This document shows positions 33,975-44,993 of a DNA stretch of 64,000 bases, in pieces (the stretch's first letter is position 1; the number at the start of each line of letters is the position of its first letter). The stretch is from Planctomycetota bacterium (GTDB lineage: Bacteria > Planctomycetota > Phycisphaerae > UBA1845 > PWPN01): the NCBI GenBank assembly GCA_029550525.1, contig JAKPHF010000062.1, positions 62,001 to 126,000 of the forward strand. The letters are read 5' to 3'. The position numbers and the translations under genes were made by a program. Below the pieces are notes generated by a model. That model ran no database searches and was not told where the DNA came from. It worked only from the letters and a program-made list of their open reading frames with translations.

Positions 33975-35111
33975 TTATCCCCGCGGCAACAGTTCGGGCG
34001 AGATGATCTCGAGCAGATCGCCCGCGTAGGACTCGAACGGTTCGAGCCGCGGCATGGCGTCACCCAGCAGCTCGCGCAACCGTCCGTTGTCGTAGGTGAC
34101 GTTCATGTTCAAGAACGGCAGATAGTGCTTGAGCGTGGCGAACGTCTTGCGCTGCTCGGGCGTGCGAACGTACTGCCGGTGCATGTCCCGCGTCCATAGA
34201 TGCGCGGGGACCAGTTCCAGCGGCTCGCTGCGGCCATAGTATGCGTCGAGGAAACGGGCGGCCCGGCCCAGCGTGAGACTCTCGCGGCCGGCGGAAATGT
34301 GGTAGCAATCGTGCCGTCGGTTTTCGGCGTTGAGCGCGGCCACGATCGCCTGAGCCACGTAGGCCACGGTGACCACGTCGAGGCGACCGGCGGGATCGAT
34401 GGGTATCGCATCCAACCGGTTGAGCAGCGGCAGGAACCACATGATCGCGCTGGCGAAGACGCGATCGCTCATGCCGGCGCTGATGGTAATCGAAGGCCTG
34501 AGGATCAGGTAATCCAGGCCGCTTTCCCGGAGCATCCTCTCGGCCAGGGCCTTCGTTCGCGTGTACTCGTTATGGTGGTCGGGACCGCCATCGCGGGCGT
34601 CGTCCTCGGTCACGTGCATGTCGCGGACGGCCCCGCAGACTGTGGCCGTACTGATGTACACGAACCGCGGCGGCTTGCGGCAGCTGCGGGCGAACTCGAT
34701 CAGGTGGGCCATGCCGTCGACGTTGATCCGGCGACAGCCCTCGTCACGAATGAACGAGGTCTCGGCCGCGCAGTGGAGGATGGTGTCCACCGACGAGGCG
34801 ACCGCGCGCCGGTCATCGGGCGCCATGCCCAGATGATCGACCGTCAGGTCGCCCGCGACACCCGTCAGACGATCCCAGGCGATCTCCAGCCCGCTCGTGT
34901 TGCCACGCTGGACACGGGCGGCGAGCCGCGAATCAGCGTCGCTGATGCCGTCCGGACGGACGAGGGCCCACACTTTGTTTCCCGGCTCGCTCAGCAGGAG
35001 CGGGAGCAACTCGCCTCCGATCAAGCCGGTGGCACCGGTCAGAAGAATGCAATGTTGCGACGACAAGCAGTACCCTCTTGCGTGGGTTCGTCCCAGCACT
35101 CGGCAGACCAT
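33975..35111 (-). CDS. extended SDR (NAD_binding_4/thioester-reductase-like) NAD(P)-dependent oxidoreductase
   Basis: A 378-residue cytoplasmic reductase. Rossmann motif ILLTGATGLIGGELLPLLL, then VDTILHCAAETSFIRD, VYISTATVCG and the catalytic Tyr/Lys in YTRTKALAERML. The Male-sterility/NAD_binding_4 subfamily includes thioester reductases and acyl-CoA reductases; the length and the C-terminal helix (LEPFESYAGDLLEIISPELL) do not settle substrate. The ATG at 35111 sits only two bases after GGAGG, which is too close, so a start at GTG 35099 or TTG 35066 may be the real one. It has a good promoter candidate about 75 bases upstream. Confidence 0.8.
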   Translation of the reverse strand: MVCRVLGRTHARGYCLSSQHCILLTGATGLIGGELLPLLLSEPGNKVWALVRPDGISDADSRLAARVQRGNTSGLEIAWDRLTGVAGDLTVDHLGMAPDDRRAVASSVDTILHCAAETSFIRDEGCRRINVDGMAHLIEFARSCRKPPRFVYISTATVCGAVRDMHVTEDDARDGGPDHHNEYTRTKALAERMLRESGLDYLILRPSITISAGMSDRVFASAIMWFLPLLNRLDAIPIDPAGRLDVVTVAYVAQAIVAALNAENRRHDCYHISAGRESLTLGRAARFLDAYYGRSEPLELVPAHLWTRDMHRQYVRTPEQRKTFATLKHYLPFLNMNVTYDNGRLRELLGDAMPRLEPFESYAGDLLEIISPELLPRG

Positions 35112-35180
35112 ATCCTCCGGATGATCGCGGCTCGAGAGCGGTTGGTTCGGACGCAGAACAAGTCAGCCAAACGAACAATA

Positions 35181-35210
35181 ACTATAGATGCCGACCGTCG
35201 ACTCCGTCAA
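35181..35210 (-). promoter_or_regulatory. candidate promoter of SDR gene
   Basis: Minus strand TTGACG (35205-35210), 18-base spacer, TATAGT (35181-35186). Each differs from the sigma-70 consensus at one position. The start site would be near 35174. Confidence 0.55.
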
Positions 35211-35305
35211 GCGCGCAGGTTCTTGCCGGCAAAGATCTAAGCATCACTTTTTCGCCCAGCGGCTATTCGGCCGCGCTGCATGTGTCCCGGCTCGTGGCGC
35301 CGGGC

Positions 35306-37465
35306 TCAATAGAGACGAACCTCAGCCACCGCCGACGAACCCACCGGGCCCGGCTCGGAATAGTCCTGAGCCACACCATTGTAGGGCACCTTTCCGACAG
35401 CGATGCGAGAGACTTGCCTTAAGAAACGACCGGCGTGCTGGAAGTCCATGATACGGGTGAAGTTCCGGCCGTCGCCACTCTGCTCCAAAACGCCCGCCTG
35501 CTCGCCCCACCGCACGCGCAGCCAGACCCATTCGTCAGGTTCGGTTCTGCCCACCAGGCGCTGATCGCCGGAGATGTCCGCCTGCACGAGTCCGTCGCTG
35601 CGCAGGCCAACCCGCAAGAAACGGTCGCCGGGCCAGTACAGGCAAACCCCTGGCCCCCACGACATCCCTTGGTCCGAACCGCGACGGAGCTTGACTACGC
35701 AGCCTCGCAGTTGCCGCTCCACCGGTTCCTCGACGAACGCGTACGTGTGGGCGCGGGCACGAATCTCCAGGACGCCCCCTTGGACCGATAACGGATCCGG
35801 GTTCAGCGGCGAGACTACCAGCTTGCGACCGGCGAGCGAATCGAAACGCAGGTGCATCACCGGCTCGCTCCAGCCCGGCTCGTTGCGGAGGGAAAACTCC
35901 TCTTGACGCAATTTGCGGACTCGACCGGGGATCTCGGCTTGGCGGCGTTCGAGCCGGACATGGACGCGGTCTCGTAACCGGTCCACATCGGCGAGCTGAC
36001 GGCGATAGCCGGTCACGAGCTCGACAAGTTTCGGATCGTCGAGCCAGCCGGCCAGCGTGTGTGTTCGGCCGTTCACATCAACCAGGCGTTCGAGGATCTC
36101 CGGCGTGGATCGGCGCGTGTTATTGCACAGGACGCCGATGCTGTTGTGCACGTTGTAGCCGGAGACGAAGTACCGAAGGTAGTCTTCGTCGTCATGCAAA
36201 AGGTCGCGTCCCTCACCGCGGAGGATGAAATCCACATACGCGTCGGCGGTGGGCAGCGAACACAGGTCGGGGCCGAGGGCCTGTGTCGAGTGCCACTCGA
36301 GAATGCCGCGTTCGCCGACGATCTCCCGGGCCCGCCGGGCCAACAGGTACAGCGCGGCCGGATTCGCGTCGTACTGCCCGTCGAAGTAGAGTCCGTCGGG
36401 CCGATACTCGCGCATGACCTTGGTGATCTCGGCCAGGAACAGCTCGATATTCTCGCCGGTGCTCGTGCCGCTCGGCCAGTGGGTGAAGTTTTCGAAGCTG
36501 TTCATGGCCGCTGACTGTTTGGCCGTACCCCGCAGGAAGTAGTGCGGACTCGTGTAAACGATAAACCGCATGCCGAGCCGATGGACGGTGTCGCGCACGC
36601 GGGCGAACTCCGCCGGTCCCAGCCGCGGCTCGAACGCCAGGTTCCAGTCCTTCCAGAGCATCACTTCGGACTGCAGCAGGATGATGTTGCCGAACTTCGC
36701 CCACGAGGCCAGGACGTCGTCGGGTGGGTAGGCCAGTGTGTTCGACCAGTGCCATACGACGTGATCGGTCGTGGATCGGACCCAGTCGTACGGTTTGGGC
36801 GGGCAAATCGCGATCCAAACCACGGCGTCGGCGGGCAAGTCGTACGTCGCGACACGTACGGGTAGCGAAGTTTCTCCCATATCAGCCGGCCGGGTGGCCG
36901 CCGCCACGCCGTACGGGTCGAAATTGTCGTGGATATCGGGCACGGAGCAGTACAGGCCGAAGCCGCCGTACTCGTCGAAGATCACGTGGTTGGACCGATA
37001 CGAAGCGACAAAACCGGGCTCGATACAGCGATCGAGCTCGAGTCGCAGCGGCTCGCGGGCGTGCAGCATGAACAGCGAATCGCCGTTGGCTCGCAGGTCG
37101 AATCGCGGTGTGGCGAACGTGGCAAACGCCAAGCCCGGCCCGCGATGCGTCAGCTTGCAGTCGCCCGACGTGGCGGGTTGCGGTGCCGTCGAGCCACCGG
37201 TGATGCGTAGTCGCACGAGTTCGCGCGGGGTTCCGATCTTCTGCCGCAGCACACCCGTGTTGCCGGCAAGGTCGTATGAGAATTGAGCGCCCCTGGTCTC
37301 GATCGTAAGAGACTGCCCGTCGATGCGGGCGGTCTCCACGCGCATGCCGAGCTGGGCGTGTGGCAAGCACTCGGGCTTCATGAGGTCCTGGAACGTCGGC
37401 GCTGCCGCCGGCACGACCGGCACCTGAACCACGACTGACAGCAGGAGAGCAATGGACTTGTGCAT
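35306..37465 (-). CDS. secreted putative TIM-barrel glycoside hydrolase, family not assigned
   Basis: A 719-residue exported protein. The start chosen is ATG 37465, which opens a signal peptide (MHKSIALLLSVVVQVPVVPAAA); a longer frame would run into a CCCCAGT-type repeat. An N-terminal beta-sandwich (LTIETRGAQFSYDLAGNTGVL) precedes a barrel whose strands are seen in NIILLQSEVMLWKDWNLAFEPRLG, GMRFIVYTSPHYFLRG and PDGLYFDGQYDANPAALY; the Asp in YFDG is in the position of clan GH-D nucleophiles (alpha-galactosidase type). A C-terminal beta domain (VVKLRRGSDQGMSWGPGVCLYWPGD) looks like a concanavalin-like lectin fold. Activity on a sugar is inferred only from the fold. Confidence 0.6.
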   Translation of the reverse strand: MHKSIALLLSVVVQVPVVPAAAPTFQDLMKPECLPHAQLGMRVETARIDGQSLTIETRGAQFSYDLAGNTGVLRQKIGTPRELVRLRITGGSTAPQPATSGDCKLTHRGPGLAFATFATPRFDLRANGDSLFMLHAREPLRLELDRCIEPGFVASYRSNHVIFDEYGGFGLYCSVPDIHDNFDPYGVAAATRPADMGETSLPVRVATYDLPADAVVWIAICPPKPYDWVRSTTDHVVWHWSNTLAYPPDDVLASWAKFGNIILLQSEVMLWKDWNLAFEPRLGPAEFARVRDTVHRLGMRFIVYTSPHYFLRGTAKQSAAMNSFENFTHWPSGTSTGENIELFLAEITKVMREYRPDGLYFDGQYDANPAALYLLARRAREIVGERGILEWHSTQALGPDLCSLPTADAYVDFILRGEGRDLLHDDEDYLRYFVSGYNVHNSIGVLCNNTRRSTPEILERLVDVNGRTHTLAGWLDDPKLVELVTGYRRQLADVDRLRDRVHVRLERRQAEIPGRVRKLRQEEFSLRNEPGWSEPVMHLRFDSLAGRKLVVSPLNPDPLSVQGGVLEIRARAHTYAFVEEPVERQLRGCVVKLRRGSDQGMSWGPGVCLYWPGDRFLRVGLRSDGLVQADISGDQRLVGRTEPDEWVWLRVRWGEQAGVLEQSGDGRNFTRIMDFQHAGRFLRQVSRIAVGKVPYNGVAQDYSEPGPVGSSAVAEVRLY

Positions 37466-37478
37466 GGCCGGACCATGG

Positions 37479-37513
37479 TGTCCCCGGGGCTGGGGACTGG
37501 GGGCTGGGGCCTG
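37479..37513. repeat. CCCCAGT short-period repeat, copy 1
   Basis: TGTCCCCGGGGCTGGGGACTGGGGGCTGGGGCCTGG reads on the minus strand as units CCCCAGCCCCCAGTCCCCAG. It sits directly upstream of the TIM-barrel gene start. Confidence 0.75.
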
Positions 37514-37589
37514 GTGGAAGAACCATTTCATCTCGTCTGGTCGGAGGGCAAGCGTCCTGCCTGCCTTAACCCGAGAGTGCCAATTATGA

Positions 37590-37608
37590 GGCGGGCAAGA
37601 TGCCCGCC
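37590..37608 (-). repeat. REP-like palindrome, copy 4
   Basis: GGCGGGCAAGATGCCCGCC with perfect arms, preceded by TATGA, between the TIM-barrel gene and the sugar-isomerase-like gene stop. Confidence 0.8.
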
Positions 37609-37627
37609 AGCCGAAGCGGCGAACAGG

Positions 37628-38545
37628 TCAATCCAGCGATTTGATCCAGGCCAGGTACTTCTTGGATTCCTGCACGGCGTCGAGCTTGTTGAAGCCGTCA
37701 ATGTACTCGGCCACGTAGAAGCCCTCATAGCCCTGCGACTCCAGCTTGCGAACGATCGCGGCGAAATCGATGGGGCCTTCCCCCCATGGCAACTGCACTG
37801 TTTCCCAATTCATGCCCCCGGCCCGCAGGCCCGTCCCCATCACGAAGGGGTAGACCTCGTCGAAATTCCCGCCCTGGTGGGGGCCGGCGTAATAGTGGCT
37901 CGGATCGAGCGTCAGCCCCAGCCCGGGAACCTGTCTGCACAACCACACCGCATCGGCGGGATGCTCGGTCAATTGGCCCGCATGTGTTTCAAGCGTGAGT
38001 TTCACGCGATGGCGGGCGGCAATCTCCTGCAGCACCTTCAGCTTGTCGGCCATGGCCTGTTTGTCGGCTTTGTTAGGCGGCGCCATGATGTTGACCAACG
38101 GTGCGTTGAGCCGATTGGCCAGCTTCATCACCGTTTCGAACCGCTGCGTATACGCGTCGAAATTCGCGGCGTCGAGTCCATCGAACGTCAGGTTCGAGAC
38201 CTTCAGCCCGTTGGCCGCCAGGATCTTTTCGATCCGCGAAGCCTCCCGCTCGAAGTCGACCATGAGTTCGGCCACGTTCGCGTGCGGCGGACTGGGCGGC
38301 CAGTGCAGGCAGGACAGATCCACGTAACGGTAGCCCATGCCCGCGATCACCTGAGCTGCCTTTTCGAACGGCTGACGAACCTGGCACAACGACGAGCACG
38401 AGGCGAAGTCCGCTACTCGCCGTGCCGGCCTCGTACTCGGACGCGCGTTCGACGCATCGGCCAGCGCTCGCGCGGACTCGTCCACGCCCGCAGCCGCCGC
38501 CCACAGACAAACGACCGCTCCGATGAGTATCGCATGCTTGCCCAT
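37628..38545 (-). CDS. exported sugar phosphate isomerase/epimerase-like (xylose-isomerase-type TIM barrel)
   Basis: A 305-residue AP-endonuclease-2-like TIM-barrel protein: MGYRYVDLSCLHWPP, GLKVSNLTFDG, RVKLTLETHAGQLTEHP, GLGLTLDPSHYYAG, YEGFYVAEYIDG. Metal-ligand residues of the family are visible (E of LETH, D of LDPSH, E of YVAEY). A signal-peptide-like N-terminus (MGKHAILIGAVVCLWAAAAG) is present, common in planctomycete members of this superfamily. AGGAGTTGCC precedes the ATG. True substrate unknown; members include hydroxypyruvate isomerase and inosose dehydratases. It lies 62 bases downstream of the galactonate-dehydratase-like gene. Confidence 0.85.
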   Translation of the reverse strand: MGKHAILIGAVVCLWAAAAGVDESARALADASNARPSTRPARRVADFASCSSLCQVRQPFEKAAQVIAGMGYRYVDLSCLHWPPSPPHANVAELMVDFEREASRIEKILAANGLKVSNLTFDGLDAANFDAYTQRFETVMKLANRLNAPLVNIMAPPNKADKQAMADKLKVLQEIAARHRVKLTLETHAGQLTEHPADAVWLCRQVPGLGLTLDPSHYYAGPHQGGNFDEVYPFVMGTGLRAGGMNWETVQLPWGEGPIDFAAIVRKLESQGYEGFYVAEYIDGFNKLDAVQESKKYLAWIKSLD

Positions 38546-38607
38546 GGCAACTCCTGTTCACCCTTGATCGCCGCATCGGCGACCCTGTTACCGACTGCCA
38601 TCCTGGA

Positions 38608-39786
38608 TCACCAGTCGCCCACGCTTCCGTCCTGGTAGAACACCCGCTGCGGCAGTTCCTGCTGGAACGGATGCTTGGCGACTTCCTTCTCGTTGATCTC
38701 GATGCCCAAGCCGGGCCGCGTGCCCGGACGGACGATGCGTCCCTTGGGTTCGACGGTAAAGCTTTCGGACACCACGTCCTGCCGCCACGGCACGTCGGAG
38801 TGCACGGCCTCACAGATGATGTAGCTCGGCGTGGCGAAGCCGAACTCGAGCGACGCGGCGGTGCTCACCGGCCCTTGCGGATTGTGCGGCGCGATGGCCA
38901 CGCGATAGGCGTCGGCCATGGCGGCAATCTTGCGGGCTTCGCTCAGGCCGCCGATGTGCGTGATGTCGGGCTGAATGATGCTGCACGCCCGCTTTTCGAG
39001 CAGTTCACGGAAGGCGTGCTGGCCGATGAGTCGCTCGCCAGTGGCGATGGGCGTGACCACCGCCCGCTGCACGTTGGCCAGATCGTCGATAGTCTCGGGC
39101 CAGCAGGGCTCCTCGAACCAGTACAGACCATACGGCTCGAGAGCCTTGGCGAAGAGAATCCCCATCCGCGGCGAAGGTCGTGCGTGACAGTCCACCATGA
39201 TGTCAATCGTGTCGCCGACCGCTTCGCGCATGGCCCGCACGCACGCTTCGGCATACTTCACCGGCCGCAGGCCCTCGATGGGTGCCGTCCAGGGCACAGC
39301 CATGGACTTGAACGCCGTGAAGCCTTCTTCCACCGCTCGCGCCGCCAGTTCGCCGAACCGCGCCGCATCGGCCGGGTCCGTCTCGTAGAAGTCCTCCATG
39401 CGACCACCGCCCAGGTGGCAATACATTCGGACATAGTCGCGGACTGGTCCACCCCAGAGTTTGTGACAAGGTACGCCGTGAATTTTGCCCAGGATGTCCC
39501 ACAGCGCCAGGTCGATCCCGCTCATGGCGGTGGCCCGGATGATGCCGTTGCCATGCCAGAAGTGCTGACGGTACATCATCTGCCACAGGTGTTCGATCCG
39601 GGTCGGATCCTCACCGATCAAGAGTTGGGCGATGTCTTCGACCGCCCCCACCACCGCTCGGGTATGCCATTCGAGCGTGGCCTCGCCCCACCCGTACAGC
39701 CCAGGCTGATCGGTCAGCACCTTGACGAAAACCCAGTTACGCATGCGGGCGTTGCAGACAAGCGTCTCGATACTCGTAATCTTCAT
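38608..39786 (-). CDS. enolase-superfamily D-galactonate dehydratase-like enzyme
   Basis: A 392-residue cytoplasmic mandelate-racemase/muconate-lactonising-type enzyme. The ATG at 39786 begins [12 protein letters not shown], the usual start, with AAGGACGC before it; a 61-codon upstream extension has no family match. Metal ligands are seen in [18 protein letters not shown] and IATGERLIG; the base His is in [11 protein letters not shown]. The run VDCHARPSP...[15 protein letters not shown]...[10 protein letters not shown] matches the D-galactonate dehydratase group residue pattern closely. In a galactonate pathway it would give 2-keto-3-deoxygalactonate; L-rhamnonate or another aldonate is also possible given the rhamnosidases. 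An upstream Lys-x-Lys pair was not verified. Confidence 0.82.
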   Translation of the reverse strand: MKITSIETLVCNARMRNWVFVKVLTDQPGLYGWGEATLEWHTRAVVGAVEDIAQLLIGEDPTRIEHLWQMMYRQHFWHGNGIIRATAMSGIDLALWDILGKIHGVPCHKLWGGPVRDYVRMYCHLGGGRMEDFYETDPADAARFGELAARAVEEGFTAFKSMAVPWTAPIEGLRPVKYAEACVRAMREAVGDTIDIMVDCHARPSPRMGILFAKALEPYGLYWFEEPCWPETIDDLANVQRAVVTPIATGERLIGQHAFRELLEKRACSIIQPDITHIGGLSEARKIAAMADAYRVAIAPHNPQGPVSTAASLEFGFATPSYIICEAVHSDVPWRQDVVSESFTVEPKGRIVRPGTRPGLGIEINEKEVAKHPFQQELPQRVFYQDGSVGDW

Positions 39787-40014
39787 CTCAGCGTCCTTCT
39801 GAGTGACAAGTCGAAGCTGAACCGCGCCACGGGCGGCGCCGCCGCTCGACAGCAGCATATATCGACGCACGAGCGAACGCCATTGCCCAGACTCCCCTCC
39901 CCACAGTTCCCGAACCGCGGGACCTGGCAGGACCAGCCCGCCACCGAGCAACGGAGTCTCGTCCAGCAATTACCCCCTCATCGCAAGTTTTGCCACAAAA
40001 TCTGCTCGGACCTC

Positions 40015-40043
40015 CGTTCAGGACGCCATCTGAACGTTATAAT
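40015..40043 (+). promoter_or_regulatory. promoter -10 with adjoining dyad operator upstream of M6 protease
   Basis: A perfect 7-base inverted repeat CGTTCAG-N8-CTGAACG (40015-40036) sits directly against a perfect TATAAT (40038-40043). The position of the -35 is inside the left arm and matches consensus poorly, so activation or a regulator bound to the dyad is plausible. The ATG is 49 bases downstream. Confidence 0.6.
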
Positions 40044-40091
40044 TGGCCTCCATCTGCAGTTCGACGCCATCCAGGCAAGGAGGGATCGGGA

Positions 40092-42275
<2,184 letters not shown>

Positions 42276-42301
42276 TGCCCGCACAGGCCAGCTTCACCGG
42301 G

Positions 42302-42320
42302 GGCGGGCATCTTGCCCGCC
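42302..42320 (+). repeat. REP-like palindrome, copy 5
   Basis: GGCGGGCATCTTGCCCGCC with perfect arms and a preceding G-run, 27 bases after the M6 gene stop. Confidence 0.8.
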
Positions 42321-42400
42321 TGTGACTTGAACCGTTCGAGTTGAACGGGGTTGGACACGAGTGGGCTTTACCCAGAGGTAGACACCTTGACCGCCTGGGA

Positions 42401-42419
42401 GGCGGGCGAGACGCCCCCC
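42401..42419 (-). repeat. REP-like palindrome, degraded copy 6
   Basis: GGCGGGCGAGACGCCCCCC, the GAGAC core variant with a decayed right arm and C-run. The intervening sequence (42380-42396) contains a partial CTTGACCGCCT. The convergent gap from 42276 to 42446 holds only these elements. Confidence 0.55.
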
Positions 42420-42446
42420 CGACAAGGCGCATCCTCGCAACGCATA

Positions 42447-43574
42447 TCAGTCACTCGAGTCGTGCCGGGCGCTGCCTAAGCCTTCTATGGATGACGGGCT
42501 CTGCAAATGTGCGGGGACGGGGCAAGTCACGCCGGACAACACCCGCGGGGGTAGCAGGATCGTGTCGAACGTGCTGGCGCTCGCGTCGCACATCTCGACC
42601 AGCCGCTGCACGGAGAGCTCGCCGACCTCGCGCCAGGAAATATCCACCGATGTGATGGTCGGCATATTGCCCGTTTGCGACAGCGAGCAGTCGCAGCCCA
42701 GAACATCCACATCTTCGGCAACTCGGCGGCCGCTTTCCACGCAGGCCATCACCGAACCGACCGACGCGACACAATCCAGCGCGAACAGACCATCGGCTTT
42801 GACGTGGTCCAGTTCGGCGAGGATCTGATTCTGGGCCCGCAGCTCATTGACGTCCATGGTCAACGGCAATTGATGAACCGGGATGCCCGCCTGACGGGCA
42901 AAATCCGTGAACCCGTCCAGACGCAGCCTGTGCGCCTCGCTCATCTTCTGGTAGCGGGCGACGAACCAGTGCTTGCGGCCGCGATGCAGGAGAATCTCGC
43001 CGGCTTTACGGCCCACCTGGTAATTGTCCACGTCGATCGCGTTGGTGGGCCAAACCTGCAGCTTTCCCGGGAAGACCACCACCAGCGGGTGCCCCTGCTT
43101 GAGCTTGCCGCGGAGGAACTTCTCCAGCTCGGGGTTGGGCGAACGCGCGATCGAGCCGAACACGCCGCCGTTGATGATCTTGCTAATCTGCTTGACGCCG
43201 CTGGCATCGGTGTCGCGGTGCGATGTCGCCACCACAGGATAGAGCCGTTTTTCCAGGGCCGCGGCCACCACGCCGGCCAGCAAAGACCCCTCGAACGCCC
43301 AGTGATGCCACGTTCCGAGATCCTTCTCGCCCATATCGGCCAGCACGAGCGAAAAGAACGACGACGTCTTCATGGGCAACCCGGTCGCGAACAAGTTCGC
43401 GCGGTAGCCCAGACGCTTGGCACACTGTTGAACGCGGGCGATGGTGTCGGGGTGGAACTGGCGCAGCCATTCATCCCGCCCGGACAGAATCAGCGAGACC
43501 GTGGCGACCGACACACCGGCCTTTTCAGCCACCGTCTTGAGCGTCACTCGAGCTTTGGGCTTGGCGTGGCTCAT
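42447..43574 (-). CDS. LacI-family transcriptional regulator (second of tandem pair)
   Basis: A 375-residue repressor-type protein. The N-terminal HTH is ARVTLKTVAEKAGVSVATVSLILSGRDEWLRQF, followed by the hinge and a sugar-binding core (SFFSLVLADMGEKDLG). It shares unusual words with the first regulator: both have GVFGSI-R-PNP-LEKF and end in TITSVDISWREVGELSVQRL / AITSLDVSWAEVGEVAIRQL, so they are paralogues. The start ATG overlaps the stop of the upstream regulator as ATGA. Likely ligand: a sugar from the neighbouring polysaccharide genes. Confidence 0.92.
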   Translation of the reverse strand: MSHAKPKARVTLKTVAEKAGVSVATVSLILSGRDEWLRQFHPDTIARVQQCAKRLGYRANLFATGLPMKTSSFFSLVLADMGEKDLGTWHHWAFEGSLLAGVVAAALEKRLYPVVATSHRDTDASGVKQISKIINGGVFGSIARSPNPELEKFLRGKLKQGHPLVVVFPGKLQVWPTNAIDVDNYQVGRKAGEILLHRGRKHWFVARYQKMSEAHRLRLDGFTDFARQAGIPVHQLPLTMDVNELRAQNQILAELDHVKADGLFALDCVASVGSVMACVESGRRVAEDVDVLGCDCSLSQTGNMPTITSVDISWREVGELSVQRLVEMCDASASTFDTILLPPRVLSGVTCPVPAHLQSPSSIEGLGSARHDSSD

Positions 43575-44653
43575 ATTCCTTGCCCAACCGGAGTTACGGG
43601 ACAGGTTCCGCCGGCCATCACGTGTGGGCGGGCCTGGATGGATTCAAAGCGGGTCTCGCCCGTTTCGGACATCCGCAGGAGTTGGCGGATGGCCACTTCA
43701 CCGACCTCGGCCCAGGACACGTCGAGCGAGGTGATGGCGGGCAGCGGCGGGCTGTGCCAGCACGCGCAGTTCATGCCGATGAGGTTGAAGTCTTCGTTGG
43801 GCTTCATCCCCGCGGCCAGACAGGTCTGCAGCGTGCAGATGGCCAACACCGAGTCCAGGCCGAAAAACCCGTCCGCCCGGATCCGCCGAATACGGGCCAC
43901 GTCCTGAGGCGTGACCTCTTCAATGAGCCGCGGCAGGCGAACGGTATGCACCTTCGCCCCCACCTGTCGGGCAACCTCCTCAAACCCCTGGCGGCGCCGA
44001 AGGTGCGACTCGCGCACTTTGAGGTTGCGATAATGCACGACCGCCCAATTACGGCGTCCCTGGGCGGCCAGCAATTTGCCTGCCCGACGTCCCGCGCCGA
44101 CGTTGTCCACGGTGATCGCGTTGTGGGACCAACGTGAGGGATGATCGGGGAAAATGGTGACAATGCGCTGTCCGCGATTGATCTGCTGGCGGATGAATTT
44201 CTCGAGCGCAGGATTCGGCGCCCGCACGATGGAGCCGAACACGCCGCCTTCGATCACGTTTTCAACCGGACGGAGCACTTCCTCGTCGGCCATGGGATCG
44301 ACCGTCACCACAATGGGAAACAGACCGACCTCCGCCCCCCGCTTCACGACGCATGCCAGCAGTTCGCCCTCGAACGCCCACAAGTGCCAATTGCTGGGGT
44401 CCTGTCGAACGAAATCGCGAATCACCAGGGCGACAAACGGCGAGGACTTGTTGGGCAGGCCGGCGGCGAACAGGTTGGTGTGATAGCCCAGCCGCGCGGC
44501 GGTCTGGCGAACGCGTGCCACCGTGTCCGGATGGAATTGCCGGATCCATTCCTCGCGATCGGACAGGATCAAAGAGACGGTTGTGATGGACACACCCGCT
44601 TCTTCGGCAATGTCGGCCTGCGTCACGCGTCGAGTTGGAGGCTTGGTCGCCAC
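43571..44653 (-). CDS. LacI-family transcriptional regulator (first of tandem pair)
   Basis: A 360-residue regulator. GTG 44653 is used because the family HTH begins directly after it (TRRVTQADIAEEAGVSITTVSLILSDREEWIRQF); a 92-codon upstream extension carries no domain. The effector domain runs AALVIRDF...PALEKFIRQQINRGQRIVTIF, then GADGFFGLDSVLAICTLQT-like sequence. It starts on the opposite strand from the SUMF1-YetA gene with a 340-base shared upstream region, so it is a candidate regulator of that gene and of itself. Confidence 0.9.
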   Translation of the reverse strand: MATKPPTRRVTQADIAEEAGVSITTVSLILSDREEWIRQFHPDTVARVRQTAARLGYHTNLFAAGLPNKSSPFVALVIRDFVRQDPSNWHLWAFEGELLACVVKRGAEVGLFPIVVTVDPMADEEVLRPVENVIEGGVFGSIVRAPNPALEKFIRQQINRGQRIVTIFPDHPSRWSHNAITVDNVGAGRRAGKLLAAQGRRNWAVVHYRNLKVRESHLRRRQGFEEVARQVGAKVHTVRLPRLIEEVTPQDVARIRRIRADGFFGLDSVLAICTLQTCLAAGMKPNEDFNLIGMNCACWHSPPLPAITSLDVSWAEVGEVAIRQLLRMSETGETRFESIQARPHVMAGGTCPVTPVGQGI

Positions 44654-44993
44654 CGGCGAGATTCCCCATTCCCAAGTGCCGTCGCACGCAGAACGTGTTA
44701 GGTGAACGCCTGTGGGCCTGAACGCACAGAAGAACCGTTCGCACCGAGGGCCGACCCGATCCCATTCCCCGGGCCGCGACAGCGAATCATCCCCGCGCTT
44801 ACCATAATCTACGCGGGCGGCTGGAGCAAGCTGCGGTCGACCAACCGACAACGGATCAGACAACGTTGCCACGCAGCGGCCCGCCGAATCCGGTTTATCG
44901 GTTCTGTAACGTTTTAAATTGCTTGACACCCCGCGCCCCGGCTTCTAGACTGGCCGGGGCCGCCAAGAGGGTCGCCCGGGATCCAGCCGTGCG
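44654..44993. promoter_or_regulatory. divergent regulatory region between LacI pair and SUMF1-YetA gene
   Basis: This 340-base gap holds no gene. Besides the promoter given separately, TGTAACGTTTTA at 44905-44916 contains the palindrome AACGTT centred on CG, as LacI-family operators often are, seven bases before the -35 box. No second copy or stronger dyad was seen, so the operator is only a candidate. Confidence 0.45.
44923..44951 (+). promoter_or_regulatory. strong sigma-70-type promoter for SUMF1-YetA gene
   Basis: TTGACA (44923-44928), 17-base spacer, TAGACT (44946-44951). The predicted start near 44958 leaves a 36-base leader. Exactly the same -35, spacer length and -10 are found before the pseudopilin gene at 60.7 kb. 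Confidence 0.72.

Noticed and set aside
40015..40036. LexA-type box for the dyad before the M6 gene
   Set aside because: The half-sites (CGTTCAG / CTGAACG) and the 8-base spacing do not match the known GAAC-N4-GTTC or GTTC-N7-GTTC forms closely enough.
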